64,000 nt of DNA from Deltaproteobacteria bacterium (lineage in GTDB: Bacteria; CG2-30-53-67), in contig JAADIO010000016.1 in NCBI GenBank assembly GCA_013151235.1, forward strand, positions 36,553 to 100,552, in the 5' to 3' direction. The stretch's first letter is position 1. Each line of letters starts with the position of its first letter. This document shows positions 33,830 to 41,465 of the stretch, piece by piece. The notes under the pieces were generated by a model. That model saw only the letters and a list, made by a program, of their open reading frames with translations. It was not told the DNA's origin and did not search any database. The position numbers and the translations under genes are program-made.

Positions 33830-34225
33830 ATGACCGAAAAGATGGCGATGGTGGTGTCGACCAACGAAATCGACAAGTTGATTACCATATTCAACCTGGC
33901 TTTGGGAGGGGCCTCCATGGGAATGGAGGTGATTCTCTTCTTCTCCTTTCACGGCCTGGAGCTTCTGAAAAAGGACAAATCCGGCGACAGCTATCAGAAA
34001 CCGGATCGATCCCTGGAAAAGATGATGGCCCACCCCAAGTTCCCCTCGATTGATCAGATGGTCATCATGTGCAAGGAAATGGGGGTCAAATTTATTGCCT
34101 GTTCCCAGTCGATGGAGTTCATGGGGCTCACCCGGGAGGATCTCCTTCCCGTGGTCGACCGTGTGGCCGGAGTGGCGACCTTTCTGGCCGATGCGGGGGA
34201 TGCAAAGATTAATCTCATGCTGTGA
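33830..34225 (+). CDS. DsrE-family (DsrE2-like) sulfur-carrier protein
   Basis: About 131 residues. MAMVVSTNEIDKLITIFNLA is the DsrE-fold start, ASMGMEVILFFSFHGLELL the next segment, and VKFIACSQSMEFMGL holds Cys91 at the position of the conserved Cys in the DsrE2/peroxiredoxin-like group. The family carries persulfide or modulates thiol transfer near the membrane. The ATG at 33830 is preferred over 33797. It lies between the desulfurase-like protein and TusA. Confidence 0.85.
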   Translation: MTEKMAMVVSTNEIDKLITIFNLALGGASMGMEVILFFSFHGLELLKKDKSGDSYQKPDRSLEKMMAHPKFPSIDQMVIMCKEMGVKFIACSQSMEFMGLTREDLLPVVDRVAGVATFLADAGDAKINLML

Positions 34226-34239
34226 ATGAGGAGATGTCG

Positions 34240-34521
34240 ATGAAGACCAATGCAATCAAGGCCGATGTCGTGCTGGACGCCTTCGGCCTGATCTGCCCGA
34301 TGCCGATTGCCAAGACCTGTCAGGCGATCAAGAACATGGAGGTGGGACAGGTGCTGGAAGTGATTGCCGATGATGAGGGGATCGTGGAGGATATGCCCAG
34401 CTGGTGCGACACAACAGGCAACGAATTCCTGGGCATTACCGAGGAGGACGGTGAATTCCATGCCCTCGTTCGGAAGCGGGCCGATGAGAAGGAAAAGTGC
34501 GATCGTCCTCCCTGTAATTAG
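34240..34521 (+). CDS. tusA: TusA/SirA-family sulfurtransferase
   Basis: About 93 residues. DAFGLICPMPIAKT carries the CPxP motif with catalytic Cys19. VLEVIADDEGIVEDMPSWCDTTG matches the TusA second half. It receives persulfide and passes it on. GAGGAG lies six bases before the chosen ATG; an earlier GTG at 34222 overlaps the previous stop. A cysteine-bearing tail ends the protein (EKCDRPPCN). Probably works with the DsrE-like and desulfurase-like proteins. Confidence 0.92.
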   Translation: MKTNAIKADVVLDAFGLICPMPIAKTCQAIKNMEVGQVLEVIADDEGIVEDMPSWCDTTGNEFLGITEEDGEFHALVRKRADEKEKCDRPPCN

Positions 34522-34558
34522 TTTGGAATGCCTTTAGGAGGAACGACCGGGAGAGTTG

Positions 34559-34891
34559 ATGGCCAATAAGAGAAGACATAAACGAAGAATCAATCGAAGT
34601 ACGATCAAATTCGGAGAAGAGGTCTGCGACAAAACGGCCTTTACAAGTAATCTGACCCCTGAGGGTTTCTTCCTCCGGACCAATCGGGTCTATCCCCCCG
34701 GCAGGACCCTCCGCTTCGAGTTTCGCTCTCCTGCAGGGGAGATTGTGAACGTTACGGGGAAGGTAGTCCATGCCACGCGTGTTCCCATCCATTTTGCCGG
34801 TTTGCGCAAGAACGGCATGGGGATTGAGATCGTTGGGGAGAATGAAGCCTACCGGAATCTCCTGGAGTCCCTGAAAATCGGCGGAAAGTAG
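34559..34891 (+). CDS. PilZ-domain protein
   Basis: About 110 residues, a single PilZ domain. RRHKRRINR is the N-terminal Arg-rich ligand loop and TSNLTPEGFFL corresponds to the (D/N)xSxxG motif with Thr for Ser. VTGKVVHA and GMGIEIVG are the later strands. PilZ domains bind cyclic di-GMP. The gene is preceded by GGAGG and may be read with tusA. No effector partner is obvious. Confidence 0.82.
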   Translation: MANKRRHKRRINRSTIKFGEEVCDKTAFTSNLTPEGFFLRTNRVYPPGRTLRFEFRSPAGEIVNVTGKVVHATRVPIHFAGLRKNGMGIEIVGENEAYRNLLESLKIGGK

Positions 34892-35123
34892 TCTTTCAAC
34901 CCGGAACTGTCGGAATCATAGCGGTTCCCCTGTTTCTGCATGCACTCCGTCATTCTTGCCTGATCCATAAAATCAGGTATTTAAAAAGCACGTATTTCTG
35001 CCTGTTTGTCATTCTTCCGTATAATTTAGATCATTTGCAAAAATAATGTGTGACTTTTGCCTTCCTCATTTCACTATACAGGTAAACAATGTGTTGGAAC
35101 TCAATGGTTTCTGAGGGGGCGTC
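34892..35123. other. Intergenic region, nothing identified
   Basis: About 230 AT-rich bases before the sigma-like gene. I see no gene, clear promoter or strong hairpin. Confidence 0.4.
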
Positions 35124-35486
35124 ATGAAATTTTCAGACAGGGTATTGATTGAAGGGTTACGATCCAAAGATGAAAAAGCATTTTTGATTTTTTATGAAAC
35201 CTTTTTTCCTCGGGTTTTTAACTATCTGAATGATTCTTTGGGGAAAAGGAAGAAAGCCGAAAAATTAACGGAGGCGGTCCTGACGGAAGTACTCCAGTCC
35301 CTGGATGAGAGACCCCGTCGGTTGACCCTGAACGAATGGTTCTTTCAGGTCACGCGGCGTCGTCTTGCGGAATACCGGTCGAAAAACGATTTTCATGCTG
35401 TTGACCGGATCCGTATCGGCGGTGAAGAGGTCGCCGACTTTTTCCGTTTTGAAGAGATGCTTTTACAGAGTGTTTCCCAAAGGTAG
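35124..35486 (+). CDS. Sigma-70 region-2-like protein without region 4
   Basis: 120 residues. The start (DRVLIEGLRSKDEKAFLIFYETFFPRVFNYL) follows the ECF sigma region 2.1-2.2 pattern, and a helix ending in NEWFFQVTRRRLAEYRSK resembles region 2.4 and its flank. The chain ends about 30 residues later, so the -35-binding region 4 is absent. It could be a degraded ECF factor, a region-2-only factor like those known in some phages, or a decoy. The reading frame is clean, with GGGGG ahead of the ATG. A small cysteine/membrane protein follows. Confidence 0.6.
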   Translation: MKFSDRVLIEGLRSKDEKAFLIFYETFFPRVFNYLNDSLGKRKKAEKLTEAVLTEVLQSLDERPRRLTLNEWFFQVTRRRLAEYRSKNDFHAVDRIRIGGEEVADFFRFEEMLLQSVSQR

Positions 35487-35508
35487 TATTAAGGGAGGTT
35501 GAGGATCC

Positions 35509-35733
35509 ATGGGAAAAAAGATGAACCGGAATGCTTGGATGTGCGATCCGAAAGTAAAAAGATTGCCCGACTGTTGCGAAGATCTGGACGAGTTCGAAAA
35601 ATTCATTACTGCCGACCAGGCCCCCATCAAGGCCTCGCCGCAGTTCAAGAAAAACCTTCGGGAAAAACTCTGGTACATCCTGAAGAACAAGCACTATATC
35701 TTCTTTGCCTGCATGATGATTTTCTTCAGTTGA
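35509..35733 (+). CDS. Small Cys-containing protein with C-terminal membrane segment
   Basis: 74 residues. The N-terminus has Cys near 12 and a Cys-Cys pair near 22, then FEKFITADQAPIKASPQFKKNLREKLW, which resembles the juxtamembrane part of anti-sigma factors, then a hydrophobic end (YIFFACMMIFFS). GGGAGG lies upstream. Being 22 bases after the sigma-like gene, it may be its membrane-bound partner (inference). A longer frame at 35499-35900 in another phase was rejected. Confidence 0.55.
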   Translation: MGKKMNRNAWMCDPKVKRLPDCCEDLDEFEKFITADQAPIKASPQFKKNLREKLWYILKNKHYIFFACMMIFFS

Positions 35734-35738
35734 ACGGA

Positions 35739-35769
35739 CCGGTTCCTCCTGCTCTCAAGGAGGAACCGG
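35739..35769. terminator. Terminator-like hairpin between convergent genes
   Basis: CCGGTTCCTCC (35739-35749) and GGAGGAACCGG (35759-35769) form a perfect 11-bp stem with a 9-base loop. It lies after the small membrane-protein gene and after the end of the leftward lysR gene. No U-tract. Confidence 0.5.
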
Positions 35770-35792
35770 AGCCGGCGTTCTCCGTTGCCCTG

Positions 35793-36698
35793 TCAAGAGG
35801 GGGCAAAAAATGTGTACTCCCGGATAAAATCATAGAATGTCCTTGTTGCAAGGGAGAGATTTTCCTCCGCTCCACGGACCAGGAAGAAGTCTCTATGTAA
35901 TTGTTTCCCGGAAGGGTTCAAGATCCGGAGGGTTCCCTCCCGCAATCCCGCTGCGGCGGACCATCTTGAGACGAAGGCGATCCCGATTCCGGATCTGACC
36001 ATGCGGACAATAAGGCCGGGGCGGTCGAGAGTCATCAGGATCCTTATCTCGCCCGGTTCGATCCTGCGTTGATGGAAGAACCGGTCCGCGCAGCTTCGCA
36101 TACCGGTCCCCACGGGGGGCAGGATGAAGGGTTGTGTGACCAAATCACGGGAGGAGATCCGCTCTTCCCGGGCCAGCGGGTTTTCATCGGATGCGATGAG
36201 GACGATTTCATCCCGGGCCAGAAGGTCATAGCGGAGGGTGCGATGGGGGACCTGTCGATCCACGAAGCCGATATCGACCTTGCCGTCCAGCAGGTACCCG
36301 ATGATTCGTTCCGTCCCGCCCGTTTGAAGGTGAAGGCTGACCTCCGGGTAGCTTAGGAGGAAGCGGTAGAGCACGGGTGTGAGGAGACTTCCTGCAATTG
36401 TCTGGTCGGCGCCGATCGGCAGGACACCCCGCACCTTCTCTGTTATCTGATCGACGGCCTCTTCCAGCTTCCGGAACTGGCCCAGGATCTTCCGGGCGTG
36501 TGCGTAAAAAACCCTTCCCGCCGATGTAGGAACGACGGACCTCCCCCTCCTGTTCAGCAGCCGGACCCCCATCTCCTCTTCCAGGTTCCGGATAAGATGG
36601 CTTACGGCGGACTGCGTGAGGAGTTGGGCTTCCGCCGCCTTCGAGAAGCTTCCGTGTTCCACGACCAGGCAGAAGGTCTGTAGCCGGTGATCATCCAT
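35793..36698 (-). CDS. LysR-family transcriptional regulator
   Basis: 301 residues. The N-terminal helix-turn-helix (LQTFCLVVEHGSFSKAAEAQ, SAVSHLIRNLEEEMGVRLL) is followed by a substrate-binding-like effector domain (GVLPIGADQTIAGSLLTPVL, VDIGFVDRQV, GIGIAFVSRW). It diverges from the tungstate ABC operon, so it is a good candidate for its regulator, in place of ModE. Effector unknown; tungstate, molybdate or a sulfur compound are guesses. Confidence 0.9.
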   Translation of the reverse strand: MDDHRLQTFCLVVEHGSFSKAAEAQLLTQSAVSHLIRNLEEEMGVRLLNRRGRSVVPTSAGRVFYAHARKILGQFRKLEEAVDQITEKVRGVLPIGADQTIAGSLLTPVLYRFLLSYPEVSLHLQTGGTERIIGYLLDGKVDIGFVDRQVPHRTLRYDLLARDEIVLIASDENPLAREERISSRDLVTQPFILPPVGTGMRSCADRFFHQRRIEPGEIRILMTLDRPGLIVRMVRSGIGIAFVSRWSAAAGLREGTLRILNPSGKQLHRDFFLVRGAEENLSLATRTFYDFIREYTFFAPS

Positions 36699-36756
36699 AA
36701 GATTTCATGGTCCTTCGTTGACGTCCCTCTTGCCGCTGTCCTGGAAAAGGGAACAA

Positions 36757-36792
36757 GATGAACGGAATTCATCCGGAAGGTGAGATGAATTC
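36757..36792. promoter_or_regulatory. Inverted repeats, candidate LysR operator
   Basis: GAATTCATC (36765-36773) and GATGAATTC (36784-36792) are perfect 9-base complements with a 10-base spacer. A further half site GATGAA (36757-36762) pairs with TTCATC. They lie between lysR and the tungstate operon, which fits a LysR tetramer covering several half-sites. Confidence 0.55.
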
Positions 36793-36862
36793 ATTTGCTT
36801 TCCCGGTCTCTCCTATCATATATATCCCCATCTCGTTTTACAAAAGAAAAAAGGGGGGAGAG

Positions 36863-37654
36863 ATGGCAAAACCGGTCCGGATCATGATGGCGTCGACGAG
36901 CAGTGTCCAGAACTCGGGGCTGCTGGACCGCCTGATCCCCGCCTACGAGAAGGCCACCCCCTATCCTGTCCGCGTCGAGGTCCTGGCCGTCGGTACGGGG
37001 AAGGCCATCCGCCTGGCGAAACGGGGGAAGGCGGATCTTCTCCTGATCCATGACCCCTTCCGTGAAGAAAAGTTTGTCCGGGAGGGTTACGGGGTAAACC
37101 GGAGAGAGGTCATGCACAACGGGTTCGTGCTTCTCGGACCCGCGCGGGACCCTGCCGGAGTACGGGAGGCGAAGAGCATCCGCGGGGCCTTCGAGAAGAT
37201 CGCCCGGAGCCGTTCTCCCTTCGTCTCCCGCGGGGACGACTCGGGGACGAACATGAAGGAGATGGACCTCTGGGAGGACTGCGGCATTCAGCCCGGGGGC
37301 AAGGGCTGGTACCTGGAGACGGGAGGGGGAATGGCGGAAACCCTCGCGGCCGCCGGCCGGGCCCGTGCCTACACCCTCTGTGACGAGGGAACCTATCTCA
37401 ACCATAACAGCGGATCGGACCTGGAGATTCTGCATCGCGGAGATCCCTGCCTGGTCAACGTGTACAGTCTCGTGGTCGTTAACCCGGCCCGCTTCCCGGC
37501 CGTCCGCTACCGGGAGGCGATGGACTTCATCGCATTCTGTACCTCGCCGGAAGGCCGACATCTGATCGGAGCATACGTCAAGCACGGCTCCCGTCTCTTC
37601 GAACCTGAAGGGATGGACGCCCTGCCGCCTTTCCGGGAATCACCCCTTTCGTGA
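36863..37654 (+). CDS. TupA-like tungstate-binding protein without a signal peptide
   Basis: About 263 residues, clearly homologous to the next gene: MASTSSVQNSGLLDRLIPAYE, VLAVGTGKAIRLAKRGKADLLLIHDP, FVSRGDDSGTNMKEMDLWE, GGGMAETL. GGGGGGAG precedes the ATG at 36863, and the protein starts directly with MAKPVRIMMASTSS. There is no signal peptide, and none is created by the earlier frame start at 36758. If expressed it should stay in the cytoplasm, unusual for a solute-binding protein. Possible roles are an intracellular tungstate/molybdate buffer or co-sensor, or a decaying duplicate. Confidence 0.85.
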   Translation: MAKPVRIMMASTSSVQNSGLLDRLIPAYEKATPYPVRVEVLAVGTGKAIRLAKRGKADLLLIHDPFREEKFVREGYGVNRREVMHNGFVLLGPARDPAGVREAKSIRGAFEKIARSRSPFVSRGDDSGTNMKEMDLWEDCGIQPGGKGWYLETGGGMAETLAAAGRARAYTLCDEGTYLNHNSGSDLEILHRGDPCLVNVYSLVVVNPARFPAVRYREAMDFIAFCTSPEGRHLIGAYVKHGSRLFEPEGMDALPPFRESPLS

Positions 37655-37667
37655 AGGAGGTTCGCCC

Positions 37668-38486
37668 ATGTCTCTTATGCGTCTTCTGCAGTGGTTCCTG
37701 GTCCTTTCGTTCCTCTTCCCGCCCGGCGTTTCCGCGGCCGTGCGGATCCGTTGTGCCTCGACGACAAGCACACAGAACTCGGGGCTTCTTGATTACCTGC
37801 TGCCGCTTTTCGAAAGGGAGAGCGGTATCCATGTCGATGTCGTGGCCGTCGGAACCGGGGCCGCCCTGGAGATCGGGAAAAGGGGGGATGCCGATGTGGT
37901 TCTCGTCCACGCGAAAGACCTGGAACTCAAGGCGCTGAAAGCGGGGTTCTTCGTCAAGCGCAGGGACGTTATGTACAACGATTTCGTGATCCTGGGACCT
38001 CCTGCCGACCCGGCCGGTATCCGTGGGGCGGCCACGGTTCCGAAGGCCTTTCGACTGATCGCTGCGAAGGGGGCTCCCTTTGTGTCGAGGGGGGACCGGT
38101 CGGGGACCCATCACCGGGAACTCTTCCTGTGGAAGAAAGCCGGGATCAGCCCGAAGGGGAGGCCCTGGTATATGGAGGTGGGGCAGGGGATGGCGAAGAC
38201 GCTCCGGATCGCCTCGGAGAAGCAGGCTTACACATTGAGTGACCGGGGGACATGGCTTGCCGTGTCCGACCGTGACCGGCTTGCCCTTTCGATCCTTTAC
38301 GAAGGGAGCCCTCTTCTCCGCAACCAGTATGGCGTCATGGCGGTCAACCCTGCAAAACATCCCCATGTGAAATATCCGGAGGCCATGAAGCTGATCCGTT
38401 GGCTGACCTCCCCGGCGGGACAGAAGGCGATCGCCGCCTTCAAGGGGCCGGGTGGGCAGCAGCTCTTCTTCCCCGATGCCCGCTGA
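37668..38486 (+). CDS. tupA: Tungstate ABC transporter substrate-binding protein
   Basis: 272 residues with a signal peptide (LLQWFLVLSFLFPPGVSA). CASTTSTQNSGLLDYLLPLFE is the TupA N-terminal signature whose Ser/Thr residues hold the oxyanion, followed by VAVGTGAALEIGKRGDADVVLVHA and FVSRGDRSGTH. Binds tungstate in the periplasm and delivers it to TupBC. Starts 13 bases after its signal-less paralog. Confidence 0.93.
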   Translation: MSLMRLLQWFLVLSFLFPPGVSAAVRIRCASTTSTQNSGLLDYLLPLFERESGIHVDVVAVGTGAALEIGKRGDADVVLVHAKDLELKALKAGFFVKRRDVMYNDFVILGPPADPAGIRGAATVPKAFRLIAAKGAPFVSRGDRSGTHHRELFLWKKAGISPKGRPWYMEVGQGMAKTLRIASEKQAYTLSDRGTWLAVSDRDRLALSILYEGSPLLRNQYGVMAVNPAKHPHVKYPEAMKLIRWLTSPAGQKAIAAFKGPGGQQLFFPDAR

Positions 38487-38521
38487 CCGGGCGGTGAGGA
38501 AGAGAAGGGAGAGGATGTGTG

Positions 38522-39217
38522 ATGGACGTTTTCCTGCAGGCCTTTGCGATGATCCTCCAGCTCAAGCCGGAGCTGTTGCATATCATACTCCTTTCCCTCA
38601 GGGTATCCGGTCTTGCCCTCCTGGCGGCCACGCTTCTCGGGCTGCCCCTCGGTGCGGTTATGGGGATTGCCGTATTTCCAGGCCGGTCCCTTGCGATCAC
38701 CCTGGCCAACACCTTTATGGGATTGCCTCCCGTTGTGGTCGGGCTTGTTCTCTATCTGCTCCTGTCCCGGAGCGGTTGCCTCGGTTTTCTCGGCCTGCTC
38801 TATACCCCTTCGGCCATGATCCTGGCCCAGACTATTCTCGCCCTGCCGATCGTGGCTTCTCTCTGTCATTCGGCCATCGTCGGCGTAGATCCCCTGATCA
38901 GGCAGGCCGCTTCGACCCTCGGGGCGACCCCGTTGCAGCAGACGCTGACCGTTGTGGGCGAGGCGCGCTACGGGATCCTCTCCGCGATCATTGCCGCCTT
39001 CGGCCGGGTGATGGCGGAGGTGGGGGCGATCCTGATCGTGGGTGGGAACATCGCAGGTTATACCCGGGTGATGACGACGACGATTGCTTTGGAGACCGAC
39101 CAGGGTGAATTTGAGCTGGCCCTGGCGCTGGGTATGGTCCTCCTTTCGATCTCCCTTGTGATTAATCTCTTCCTGCATTACGTGCAGCAGCGCGGAAAGG
39201 TGCATTCCCCCCGATGA
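38522..39217 (+). CDS. tupB: Tungstate ABC transporter permease
   Basis: About 231 residues, five to six membrane segments. The coupling loop is ASTLGATPLQQTLTVV, an EAA-type motif, and MGLPPVVVGLVLYLLLSRSG is typical of TupB/ModB. A GTG at 38519 directly precedes the ATG at 38522. Overlaps tupC by 4 bases. Confidence 0.93.
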   Translation: MDVFLQAFAMILQLKPELLHIILLSLRVSGLALLAATLLGLPLGAVMGIAVFPGRSLAITLANTFMGLPPVVVGLVLYLLLSRSGCLGFLGLLYTPSAMILAQTILALPIVASLCHSAIVGVDPLIRQAASTLGATPLQQTLTVVGEARYGILSAIIAAFGRVMAEVGAILIVGGNIAGYTRVMTTTIALETDQGEFELALALGMVLLSISLVINLFLHYVQQRGKVHSPR

Positions 39218-39867
39218 AACTCACCTTCGGCATCGAGGATATTGCGAAATCGTACCGGGGAATGCCGGTGCTGGCAGGCTGTTCCGCACGCTTCGACCGG
39301 CCCGGTGTTTACTGCCTGACGGGGCCGAACGGGAGCGGCAAGTCGACCCTTCTGCGCCTGTGCGCCCTGCTCGAAAGGCCGGACAGCGGCAGGGTCCGCT
39401 ACCTTAATTCGGGGCATCTGTTGCCTGCGGACATATCCCTGATGCGGCGTATTACCCTGGTCCTGTCGAAGGTAGGCTTGTTCCGGGCCACGGTCGGCGG
39501 GAATGTCGCCTACGGGCTTAAGGTCCGGGGTGTTCCGTGGAGGGAGCGGAAGGAGCGGGTAAACAGGGTTCTCGCGCAGCTTGGCCTCTCCCACAAGGAG
39601 AAGGACCCGGTCTTCGCCCTTTCGAGCGGAGAGGCACAGCGGGTGGGGGTCGCCAGGGCACTGGTGCTCATGCCGGAAGTCCTGTTTCTCGATGAACCGA
39701 CGGCCTTCGTAGACCGGGAGAGCAAGGGGATGATCGAGCGGACCATCATGGACATGAAGGAGGAAGGGAAGTCGATCGTGGTCCTGGCCACCCATGACCG
39801 TTCCCAGGTGAAACGGCTGGCCGACCGGGTTTTCGTTATGGAGGATGGCAAGATTCTCGAAACTTGA
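39214..39867 (+). CDS. tupC: Tungstate ABC transporter ATP-binding protein
   Basis: 217 residues. Walker A GPNGSGKST, Q-loop region, signature LSSGEAQRVGVARAL, Walker B VLFLDEPT and switch His in VLATHDRSQ. The start overlaps the tupB stop (ATGA). The chain ends ILET with no C-terminal regulatory domain. Its last codons are part of a 22-base sequence repeated after the adjoining repeat element. Confidence 0.94.
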   Translation: MKLTFGIEDIAKSYRGMPVLAGCSARFDRPGVYCLTGPNGSGKSTLLRLCALLERPDSGRVRYLNSGHLLPADISLMRRITLVLSKVGLFRATVGGNVAYGLKVRGVPWRERKERVNRVLAQLGLSHKEKDPVFALSSGEAQRVGVARALVLMPEVLFLDEPTAFVDRESKGMIERTIMDMKEEGKSIVVLATHDRSQVKRLADRVFVMEDGKILET

Positions 39868-40046
39868 TGAACTCGTAAAAAGTCATTTCCCGGATACCGT
39901 TCATGGTTCGACAGGCTTCCGAGCATGTGGTTCGGCAAGCTCACCATGCTCGGAAGCCGGTCGAACCACACGAACGGAATATCAATCACTTACACCGTTC
40001 GCCCTGAGCGTGTCGAAGGGTCGAACGGACTTTTTACGACTTCATC
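39866..40046. repeat. Intergenic palindromic repeat, copy 2, with duplicated flank
   Basis: Terminal inverted repeats GATGAACTCGTAAAAAGTC (39866-39884) and GACTTTTTACGACTTCATC (40028-40046) match except at one position. The interior has a long hairpin (near 39904-39966) built from the GCTTCCGAGCATG arms. A perfect 22-base direct repeat (39860-39881 and 40047-40068) includes the tupC stop codon, so the left end of the element plus AAACTT appears again after the right end. Best-preserved copy in the window. Confidence 0.8.
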
Positions 40047-40099
40047 AAACTTGATGAACTCGTAAAAACAGGTTTTCTGCAGGCGAAAAGGAGGAGGAG

Positions 40100-41419
40100 A
40101 TGGGGAAAAGGATGTTTTGGAAGAAGGGATTGATCCTCTTGACGGGGGTCCTGATGGCGGGAGCGGTTCTCTTCCCCCGGCCGGTCTTTGCCCGCGGGTT
40201 CTTCAGCGGCGATACCGATACGGAGGAACTGATCCGGGTGCTGAAGGAGAAGGGGCTTCTGACGGATCAGGAGGTCGCCCGGATCAGGACACGGATTGAG
40301 CATGGGCGGAAGGCCGCTTCCCTGAAGATTCAGGGAAGGATCCAGGCCCGGTACACGAGTATAGAGGATCATGCCGGGACGACTGCGCAGGATGCGAACG
40401 GGTTCCGGCTCCAGCGGGTCCGGCTGATCTTCAGGGGGAATGTCGTGCCCCGTCTCGGCTATTTTATTCATCTGAATTTCGACCAGGGAACGGACGGCCA
40501 CGTGTGGGATACCTACCTTCAGTACGATTTCGGTCCGGGAATCGGTCATGTCCGCATCGGCCAGTTCAAGGTCCCCTTCGGCCGCCAGTGGCTGACATCA
40601 TCCACGAAGTTCCTTTTCATGAACCGCAGCAATATCGGTGACAACCTCGGTTTCCGCCGGGATATCGGGATCATGTTTGAGCGTCACTCCGCTTACAACC
40701 AGGGTGCCTTCGCCCGGGAGAACATGAAGGAGCCGGTCTGGAATTATTCCGTCGGGATCTTCAACGGGAACCACAGGGCGAACGGCAACGGTTTCCTCTC
40801 CGGTTCCGACAGTTCCGCCCGGATCGGTAAGGGGAATGACAACGACCAGTATCTATACGTGGGCCGTCTCACCTGGACCCCCGTGAAAGGGGATCGGGGG
40901 CTCAAAAGGGTAAGCCTCGGCCTGAGCGCCGGATATCAGCGCAGCCCGACGAACGGGGACAAGTTCGTTCTCGACGATTCGAAAAAGGCGGCCTTCGACG
41001 TCTCCTCGGGCGAACCCTGGAAGTTCTCCGATTACGAGGCGGCCTGGGGCGCGGACGGCCAGGTCATCATCGGGCCGGCCATCATCCAGGCCGAGTATAT
41101 CCGTCGGAAGCTGAAGACCGACGATCTGCTTACCTTTGCCGACGGTGACCGGGCCCGGTCGGTCACAGCCGACGGGTGGTATCTGCAGGGGGGGTATTAC
41201 GTGATTCCCGGAAAACTTTCTCTGAACGCCCGTTACGAGACCTACGACCCCAACCGTGCGGTCACCTCGCGAAATGATTACAGCCGTTATGCCCTGGGGT
41301 TCAACTATTACATCCGCAAGAACCGGTTCAAGCTCCAGGGAGATTACACCTGGCAGGACGAGGCCGTGGAGGATCTGAGCAACAACTTCTGGGAGTTGCA
41401 GTTGCAGGCGCTGTTCTGA
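40100..41419 (+). CDS. Phosphate-selective-type porin (OprO/OprP-like)
   Basis: 439 residues. Signal peptide to about FPRPVFA, a helical segment (EELIRVLKEKGLLTDQEVARI) as in many porins of this group, then a beta barrel with RGNVVPRLGYFIHLNFDQG and IGQFKVPFGRQWLTSS, typical of the porin O/P family. Ends in QLQALF, the aromatic C-terminal barrel signal. GGAGGAGGAG precedes the ATG. Placed just after tupC, it may be the outer-membrane route for the oxyanion (inference). Confidence 0.88.
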   Translation: MGKRMFWKKGLILLTGVLMAGAVLFPRPVFARGFFSGDTDTEELIRVLKEKGLLTDQEVARIRTRIEHGRKAASLKIQGRIQARYTSIEDHAGTTAQDANGFRLQRVRLIFRGNVVPRLGYFIHLNFDQGTDGHVWDTYLQYDFGPGIGHVRIGQFKVPFGRQWLTSSTKFLFMNRSNIGDNLGFRRDIGIMFERHSAYNQGAFARENMKEPVWNYSVGIFNGNHRANGNGFLSGSDSSARIGKGNDNDQYLYVGRLTWTPVKGDRGLKRVSLGLSAGYQRSPTNGDKFVLDDSKKAAFDVSSGEPWKFSDYEAAWGADGQVIIGPAIIQAEYIRRKLKTDDLLTFADGDRARSVTADGWYLQGGYYVIPGKLSLNARYETYDPNRAVTSRNDYSRYALGFNYYIRKNRFKLQGDYTWQDEAVEDLSNNFWELQLQALF

Positions 41420-41433
41420 AAGGCCTCTTAGGC

Positions 41434-41455
41434 AAAGGGGGGTAGGGGGGATTTG
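41434..41455. repeat. G-run repeat, copy A
   Basis: AAAGGGGGGTAGGGGGGATT, shared with 57812-57832 and 63123-63143 apart from two middle bases. It lies between convergent genes. Confidence 0.6.
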
Positions 41456-41465
41456 AACTGAGACA

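Noticed and set aside
35785-35806. TTGCCC/GGGCAA hairpin followed by A-run as a terminator
   Set aside because: The U-tract would be on the wrong side for lysR, and the rightward direction has A's rather than T's.
35499-35900. Rightward 133-codon frame overlapping the small membrane-protein gene, ending with a CPCC motif
   Set aside because: Runs into the opposite-strand lysR gene and shares its start region with a better-supported frame that has a cleaner ribosome site. The cysteine motif is probably chance.
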